A program made the position numbers and the translations under genes. Of a DNA stretch of 27,529 bases, positions 22,073 to 27,529 are shown piece after piece. Source of the DNA: a virus; IMG/VR virus record IMGVR_UViG_3300002514_008869, positions 17,518 to 45,046 of that record. The stretch is one strand, 5' to 3'. Within the stretch, counting starts at the first letter, position 1. Every line of letters begins with the position of its first letter. A model generated the notes under the pieces. That model had not been told where the DNA came from, searched no databases, and saw only the letters and a program-made list of their open reading frames with translations.

Positions 22073-25000
22073 ATGAAACCTCCTGTAATAAAAATGTATG
22101 CAGCCAGCCGCGAGCCCAAATTTGAGGCTTTCGCGGTGTTTGCGCAGAACAATCGGTTCCACAATTTTCCTTTTTATAAGCAACTTTGGCGATCCGAGTA
22201 TGACGTAGGATACACCGAGGGCAAAGGCTGGTCAGGAGGGCTTAAAAAGCCGACTCCCTTCATTATGTTGGGAGTCCTTGAATTTGATCAAAAAGATTAT
22301 GATAAAGCATCAAAAATTGACACGAGCCCGACAGAAGGGGAATATGGCCGTATCGAAATGGTGTTGGAAAAATTCATTCTTGATTTGATCGATGGCAACT
22401 ATTTGAAAGCCAAATCTAAAAAGAAACTCACAACCGCCGCATTCAACGACCTTAAAGCGGCCTCCAGCATACTAAATCTTCAAAAGATTGCGCCGGTTCA
22501 CCCCGGCATCACGCCTTCTGATATCATGTACGAAGTGTCTATTTTACCAGCCGTTTTCATGAGATATTGGAATAAGAAAGCGCTGCTTGAGAACAACCCT
22601 TCCGACGCTGGTCAATATGCAGAGGCTGCCACCAACCAGAAAAAACAAGAAAAGATTCAGAAAGCCGCGAAGGACGATCCGCGGACAAATACGGTAAAAC
22701 AGAAAAAGACGATACAAAGCACAGCGCCCCCCCAAACCGTAACAATGAAAAAGGAAAGTTCAAGAAAAATATCTAAGAAAGTCGGCAAAGAGGTCTATGA
22801 CTACTATTCGGTTAATTACTCTCTTCAAGGGTTAAAAGCATACGCAGATCTCGCGACTAAAGTTCTCACCGACTTGGATAATAGAATAAGGGCTTATGGT
22901 ATAAAGCTTGAAAAGCCCCTTAACTTGCAACTTCAAATTGACCGATTAGTCGCATTACAAACGGATATTGGGACGGTTGTGAGAAACGCGCTCCCAGCAG
23001 GTGCCAGCGGGAAGCCAAAGATCCCTCCCTCAACAATGATAAACTTTAAATTCGACATGAGCTTCAGTTTAACTGATCTAAAAGTAGGCAGCCATCGACA
23101 TCCAGGCGCCCCCATCGCAGTGTTTGAGCCCAAAGATTCGAAGAAAACATGGGAATGGCAACGCCTTTCCGCCGGCGCCTGGAAATCAGAGGAGGAATTT
23201 GCACAATCCTTGCGACAGGACTCTCTCGTCAACCATCGGCTTTTCCTCAACCCAACCACCAACGCGCTGATTGTACATTTAAAAGAAATTTTTGCAAAAT
23301 ACACTGTCACGGCGAATTCTCCTTTTAAAAAGCCGGAAGATTGCGAAAAGTTTCTTCGGAAATATATCTATCCGATGCCTTATTTTACTCACTCCGCGGT
23401 AACCAAAACGATAATTGAAGAGTTTCTTATTGGGGATGTGCGGCTTTTGGATGATGATTTTTATAAAAAGACGCGCCCCTCGAAGGCTAGCATAAACGAG
23501 ATGGCGAAACAAAATGCCCGGGCAGAAGTCGCCACGCAATATGAGAAAATTGGCGATGTCCTTGGCGACAATTTTATGATGGGGAAATTTGAGAATATTG
23601 ATGACATCGATGATCTTTATAAGTCGGTGCTAAATCATATTTCGATCCCACACTTGATAAAAATGTCGGCGCAATGCCTCATGCAGCTTTTGGGCATTGA
23701 TGAACTTAAGAGGCAATTTTGCCGCAGCGCCATTATGAAGTATCGGTCTTATCAGGATGAAATTGTCGACGCTGTCGCAAAACAGGGCCCGCAGGGCCAA
23801 GCGATAGCAGCGAAATTATCTGCTGCCATGGAAACTTTGGATAAAGGGCTGCAAGATGGCGTCGCTAGCGCAGCAGCTTGGGGCGCGAAGAAAATCGGGG
23901 AATCCATCTCTGTCGGTAATCAACTGTCCACATGGCAAAAGAAAGAGAATTTGGAACTTTTTCTTGTAGACTTGAACGAACAATGGGCCGCGAAAAGGGC
24001 ACAAGCCGCGCGTCAAGACAAACCAGCCGACGACTCTTTTGTCAGCCCAAATTTGGATAATAAAATTGCGCGCAAGGCAAAACGCGTGCAAGCGCTCGAA
24101 GCTCGAATCACCGAGCAGCAGGAACGAGAGAAATTACTGGGTAAAAATAAAGTGCCACCCAACGAGCGCCATCTCTTAGAGACCTACCAAGCAGAACTTT
24201 CTGAGTTAACAGGGGAGATTGACGAATTAGAAGAAGCGTCAGGCGCAATTCAGAAACAAGTCGACGCCTATGAATTCCTCATCAACACGTTCATCCCCAT
24301 TTTGGCCACAGTGAATCCCTTTTCTGAAGCACCGCCCGGTGTTGCGCTGAGCCAAACCAACGAAGTCGGCGCAATCGAACGTTTTCTAAAATTAGGCGAC
24401 GGTGGCGCATCATCCCATCGCGCAATTACAACTTTCGGACCAGAAGTGCTCACAAAATACAACGACGCAAAAAAGACACTGGGATTGACGGGCTACTGGA
24501 CCGGTCTGAAAAAGAAAGAGCGGCAGAAGCATTTCCAAAACGATTTGCGCCCTCTTTGCGGTCTAATTTTGGCGCATATTGAAAAGATCGACACAGGTGC
24601 CATGGCCACCTTTAAGAAAAGCTTTGAAATGAAGGGCGGCAAACAAGCGGCAGAGGGGGTCTTGGACGATCTCTTTAACGATCCGGACGACGGCCTTTTG
24701 ATCTGCGCAGCGATTTTTGCTATTGTACCCGCCGCGCTTTATGCACTCTATTACTTAATCTCTAATGCAGAGGAAGTTGCCAAAAAGATCGGAGAAGATG
24801 CCGAAAAGGTTGCGGAAGCGGCAGAGCGCAGGGTGGAGATGTTCTTGCAGACTGATTTCCCTGTTCTGGATATCCTGGAGGGGTTCAAAGAAGCGCTTTA
24901 TGACTTGGCCATGAATTTGGTTCGAGATCTGATCGTAAATGGCATCATGTATATTATGAGAAGTTTAATGTCAGCGTGTTCAGATTCAGAAAAAGCCAAT

Positions 25001-27529
25001 GCACCTGAAACTCCCCTCGGAAAAATAGATCTTAGCGAGTTTATGAACGCTAGCGCCCGCTCCGGCAGCGTTAAAAACAGCAAAGGGTTCATTGAGATCT
25101 CCGCCGCCACAAAGTTAACCTTGGCAGAATACAAGAAATTATTGGCTGATATCTCGGCTGCTTTTACCATTAACGAAATGGTGGCATTGCTGCGTCAAAC
25201 GGGCTCCAACCGCCTCCATTATAAATTGTTGGATTTGTTGAAATCTTTGCAATACCTTCAAGGCACGCAGTTTTATGAATACTATGTTAACGAGAACGGT
25301 GTATATGCTTTTGTTGAGATGCTTGCCAAAGACATCGATCCCGCTCTGCTCATTGCAGCTAGAAACGCATACGATAGGCAGAGAAAAATAATTTTAAACC
25401 TCTGCGGGGCAACAAACGAAGACATCAAGAAGTTAGAGTTGTCGAAATACATGACCCCAGAAGAGCTTATGAAAGCCATGTCGGATGCAGACGCAAACCG
25501 CAGAAGCCTGTTAAATCAAGCACTTAACAACGTTGGGGACATTTTGGGCGGTCCAATGACGCCCACTCAGACTTGTTCCGATGATGATAACGACGAAAGC
25601 AAACCGTCTATTGATCCATACCATGAATCCCAAAAGTTTGCCAGCGCCCAGGCGGCCAACGCTATTTTTGGGAACTTGGAGAATGTTTTTGAGATAGAAA
25701 TAAGTCGCATCAAAGATATATATAGAGACTTATATGGGTTTATCGGGGAACAAGGTGGGATATCCGTGGTGCCCCCATATAACGCGAATAGGATTGCCGG
25801 CCCGGACTCGGATGACGATGAAATCGAGGCGATGCGCATCGCGCTTTTGCCTACCGCAGAGCGCAGAAATTCAGGCATTGCAGCCTCAAGGCTTCAAAGT
25901 GCTATTATTTCTATGCTTAACCCTGAAGATGCGGCAGCAAAAACAGCCTTTTTTACGGCGTCTCCCGACGGCAAACGCATCATGTTCAGTTTTGACCCTA
26001 GCGCGCTTCCTGATGGCATGGATATCGATAGACGCATTCAGTTTTTCTACGCGAATACACCCTTCCCTGCGATTGCGCCGCTGTTGCAGACGACCCTGAC
26101 GATGCAAGTCGGCTCATATGTGTTTCAAGACCCACAGGTCAGCCAATTCCAATATCTGTTGGATTCGGAGACGGGCTGGGATGACGAAGAGGCGCAAAAA
26201 TGGGGCTTCGCTATAGCAGCCTCAGTACACCAGATTTGGTACGGCAAAAATTTCGTGCTGATGGGCATCGCGGACCAGGACAGCAGCTGCGTTAGGCGCT
26301 GGGAGAATGCAAAACTCATTGTCGACGCCTCTTCTGTTCCTGGCTCCCCCCCTTCTGATACCGAAAAGATTCGAAAAGCGATGCATATGCACTTGGACCC
26401 CAAAAAGCAGGTGGAGGCCCTCAACCAGTCGACACAGACGTATTATAACGTCACCGTAGACGTCCCGCTGGATGAGTATGTTCCGACGGCCACGCAGATA
26501 AGCGACTTTCAGGAATCACTGCCCACATTGCAAACAGAATATAAACAAAAATTCGCAGCATGCGCAAACAAGCTTGCGGTAAACCCAGCATCCAAATGGG
26601 GCAGCGTTCTCTACCCCGAGGACTCCACCGCGGTGACGGGCATTACCTACGAGGATTGGCCGGTCATGCTGGAGATTTATGATCAGGTCAAAGCCTGGAT
26701 AAACACCGGCCCTCTAGATATAGAATATTTTGAGGGCATGGGCTCACCATACAGCGACACTCTGTGGGAGGCCATACGAAGGAAGAAAATTAAAGAAGAG
26801 CGCTGGGCAAAAATGAACGCTGTCTGCCTCTACCTTCACAATCAATCGGAATCTTGGCTTCCCGGCGCGCCATCCAAAGCGGAGGTTGCAGCAGAAGCTG
26901 CCGCCGAATCCGCCGCCGCGCTAGCGGAAGACGCTGTTGCGGAGTTGGATCTTTACTTCCCAGAGTCGAATCAGGCGAATTTGGTTTTATCTGTTCTAGG
27001 CGCCGAGGGCTCGTCTGTGTATACATACGCCACAGAAAAACCGCCTGTTCTTGAACATTTCCAGAGCAAATATGTTTCAGGCTCGTTTTATGCGGGACGT
27101 CGTATGAGTGACTCAACCAACACACATTCAATAAATTTGGAAAAGTTTGTTCGAGACAATGATCTTTATATGTCAGCATTAAATGACATGTTTCATGACT
27201 TGTTGACTTCAACGTCCCGGAACGGTTTATTTTTAGATGTGCGTCAACAGCAGGGGCAGCCCATCAACCTCAATCTTCAAATATTTGAGAAATTGAGGCT
27301 AACAAAGGCAATTCCACAAACCGCCGCAGGGGAATGTTTCCTCGGGTTTTTCAATCACAAGGTGCTAAACGCCCAGGTTCAAAATTTGACTGATGCGCTC
27401 AAGTGCGTCAACCCAATGGCGGTCCAGAAAAACGCAACCAATCTTGCCTATATTAAAATTGCATTGGATTGCGTGGTGCGCTCCATCGTCGTTAAAGAGG
27501 TAATGAAAAGTCTTTTTATCTTTGGCTTT
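22073..27529 (+). CDS. Giant virion-type protein, 3' partial (more than 1,819 residues)
   Basis: The ATG at 22073 (AAGGA upstream) opens a frame that reaches the end of the window without a stop. Residues ~100-240 include a Lys/Gln-rich stretch. Residues ~498-560 hold a helical block (DLYKSVLNHISIPHL). Residues ~663-740 are a strong coiled coil (VQALEARITEQQEREKLL). A hydrophobic helix at about 875-898 (LLICAAIFAIVPAALYALYY) looks like a transmembrane segment, followed by a heptad-like helix. Residues ~1600-1630 are Ala/Glu-rich. No enzymatic motif is seen. Size, context and helix content suit a large tail, baseplate or ejected internal virion protein. The usual tape-measure role is possible but unproven. 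Confidence 0.7.
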   Translation, partial: MKPPVIKMYAASREPKFEAFAVFAQNNRFHNFPFYKQLWRSEYDVGYTEGKGWSGGLKKPTPFIMLGVLEFDQKDYDKASKIDTSPTEGEYGRIEMVLEKFILDLIDGNYLKAKSKKKLTTAAFNDLKAASSILNLQKIAPVHPGITPSDIMYEVSILPAVFMRYWNKKALLENNPSDAGQYAEAATNQKKQEKIQKAAKDDPRTNTVKQKKTIQSTAPPQTVTMKKESSRKISKKVGKEVYDYYSVNYSLQGLKAYADLATKVLTDLDNRIRAYGIKLEKPLNLQLQIDRLVALQTDIGTVVRNALPAGASGKPKIPPSTMINFKFDMSFSLTDLKVGSHRHPGAPIAVFEPKDSKKTWEWQRLSAGAWKSEEEFAQSLRQDSLVNHRLFLNPTTNALIVHLKEIFAKYTVTANSPFKKPEDCEKFLRKYIYPMPYFTHSAVTKTIIEEFLIGDVRLLDDDFYKKTRPSKASINEMAKQNARAEVATQYEKIGDVLGDNFMMGKFENIDDIDDLYKSVLNHISIPHLIKMSAQCLMQLLGIDELKRQFCRSAIMKYRSYQDEIVDAVAKQGPQGQAIAAKLSAAMETLDKGLQDGVASAAAWGAKKIGESISVGNQLSTWQKKENLELFLVDLNEQWAAKRAQAARQDKPADDSFVSPNLDNKIARKAKRVQALEARITEQQEREKLLGKNKVPPNERHLLETYQAELSELTGEIDELEEASGAIQKQVDAYEFLINTFIPILATVNPFSEAPPGVALSQTNEVGAIERFLKLGDGGASSHRAITTFGPEVLTKYNDAKKTLGLTGYWTGLKKKERQKHFQNDLRPLCGLILAHIEKIDTGAMATFKKSFEMKGGKQAAEGVLDDLFNDPDDGLLICAAIFAIVPAALYALYYLISNAEEVAKKIGEDAEKVAEAAERRVEMFLQTDFPVLDILEGFKEALYDLAMNLVRDLIVNGIMYIMRSLMSACSDSEKANAPETPLGKIDLSEFMNASARSGSVKNSKGFIEISAATKLTLAEYKKLLADISAAFTINEMVALLRQTGSNRLHYKLLDLLKSLQYLQGTQFYEYYVNENGVYAFVEMLAKDIDPALLIAARNAYDRQRKIILNLCGATNEDIKKLELSKYMTPEELMKAMSDADANRRSLLNQALNNVGDILGGPMTPTQTCSDDDNDESKPSIDPYHESQKFASAQAANAIFGNLENVFEIEISRIKDIYRDLYGFIGEQGGISVVPPYNANRIAGPDSDDDEIEAMRIALLPTAERRNSGIAASRLQSAIISMLNPEDAAAKTAFFTASPDGKRIMFSFDPSALPDGMDIDRRIQFFYANTPFPAIAPLLQTTLTMQVGSYVFQDPQVSQFQYLLDSETGWDDEEAQKWGFAIAASVHQIWYGKNFVLMGIADQDSSCVRRWENAKLIVDASSVPGSPPSDTEKIRKAMHMHLDPKKQVEALNQSTQTYYNVTVDVPLDEYVPTATQISDFQESLPTLQTEYKQKFAACANKLAVNPASKWGSVLYPEDSTAVTGITYEDWPVMLEIYDQVKAWINTGPLDIEYFEGMGSPYSDTLWEAIRRKKIKEERWAKMNAVCLYLHNQSESWLPGAPSKAEVAAEAAAESAAALAEDAVAELDLYFPESNQANLVLSVLGAEGSSVYTYATEKPPVLEHFQSKYVSGSFYAGRRMSDSTNTHSINLEKFVRDNDLYMSALNDMFHDLLTSTSRNGLFLDVRQQQGQPINLNLQIFEKLRLTKAIPQTAAGECFLGFFNHKVLNAQVQNLTDALKCVNPMAVQKNATNLAYIKIALDCVVRSIVVKEVMKSLFIFGF

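Noticed and set aside
17990-22075. T4-type late promoters (TATAAATA)
   Set aside because: I saw only partial AT-rich matches, mostly inside coding regions, and no full motif in the short gaps.
25734-26099. Plus-strand 121-codon open frame inside the giant gene
   Set aside because: It is out of frame with the continuous 22073 frame, is rich in Arg/Cys/Leu and has no supporting ribosome-binding site or motif.
1-27529. CRISPR arrays, tRNAs, insertion sequences, direct repeats
   Set aside because: No spaced repeats, no cloverleaf-type gene and no transposase or inverted terminal repeats were noticed; coding sequence fills nearly all bases.

Overview
The window is a single, fully forward-strand gene array of 30 genes, two of them cut by the window edges. 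It most likely comes from a large tailed bacteriophage (T4-like myovirus type, probably aquatic) rather than from a bacterial chromosome. The evidence is the right-hand third: a T4 gp55-like late sigma factor, a short FmdB-type zinc-ribbon protein, small phage-type proteins, a virion-type lysin with an OB-like N-terminal domain, a probable baseplate/tail protein, and an open frame of more than 1,819 codons typical of giant virion proteins. Genes abut or overlap almost everywhere (ATGA and TAATG junctions), and the largest gap between genes is 22 nt. There is therefore no stretch of 300 bases without a gene, and I see no tRNA, CRISPR array, insertion sequence, convincing promoter or terminator.

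Positions 1-17248 form a glycan-biosynthesis locus of 22 genes. In order: the 3' end of a UDP-GlcNAc 4,6-dehydratase-like gene, a two-domain glycosyltransferase, a sugar O-methyltransferase-like protein, a small hypothetical, an RmlC-type epimerase, a DJ-1/PfpI protein, a cupin, a HAD phosphatase, a two-subunit TPP-dependent E1-like enzyme, a B12-type radical SAM protein, a second RmlC paralog, a ColD/RfbH-like PLP/PMP dehydratase (His in place of the PLP lysine), a GDP-fucose-synthase-like SDR, a glycosyltransferase, a classical SDR, a second extended SDR, a PhyH-type dioxygenase, a GMD/RMD-type enzyme, an HldA-like kinase, an HldC-HAD fusion and a small cupin.

The genes suggest two routes. 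One is a GDP-hexose route: the GMD-type enzyme would make a 4-keto-6-deoxy sugar, the ColD-like enzyme would remove the 3-OH, and the TPP pair could add a two-carbon branch at the keto carbon, as YerE does in yersiniose synthesis. RmlC-like, SDR, methyltransferase, radical SAM and dioxygenase proteins would tailor the product. The other is an ADP-heptose-like route (kinase, phosphatase, nucleotidyltransferase) without a visible GmhA. Glycosyltransferases would then place the sugars on the virion or the host surface. The chemistry is inference; the domain assignments are mostly firm.

Positions 17250-19036 form a small regulatory block around the late sigma factor. Positions 19036-27529 are virion genes. 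A low-GC patch (about 6850-9260) starts and ends inside coding sequences, which suggests mosaic assembly of the glycan locus.
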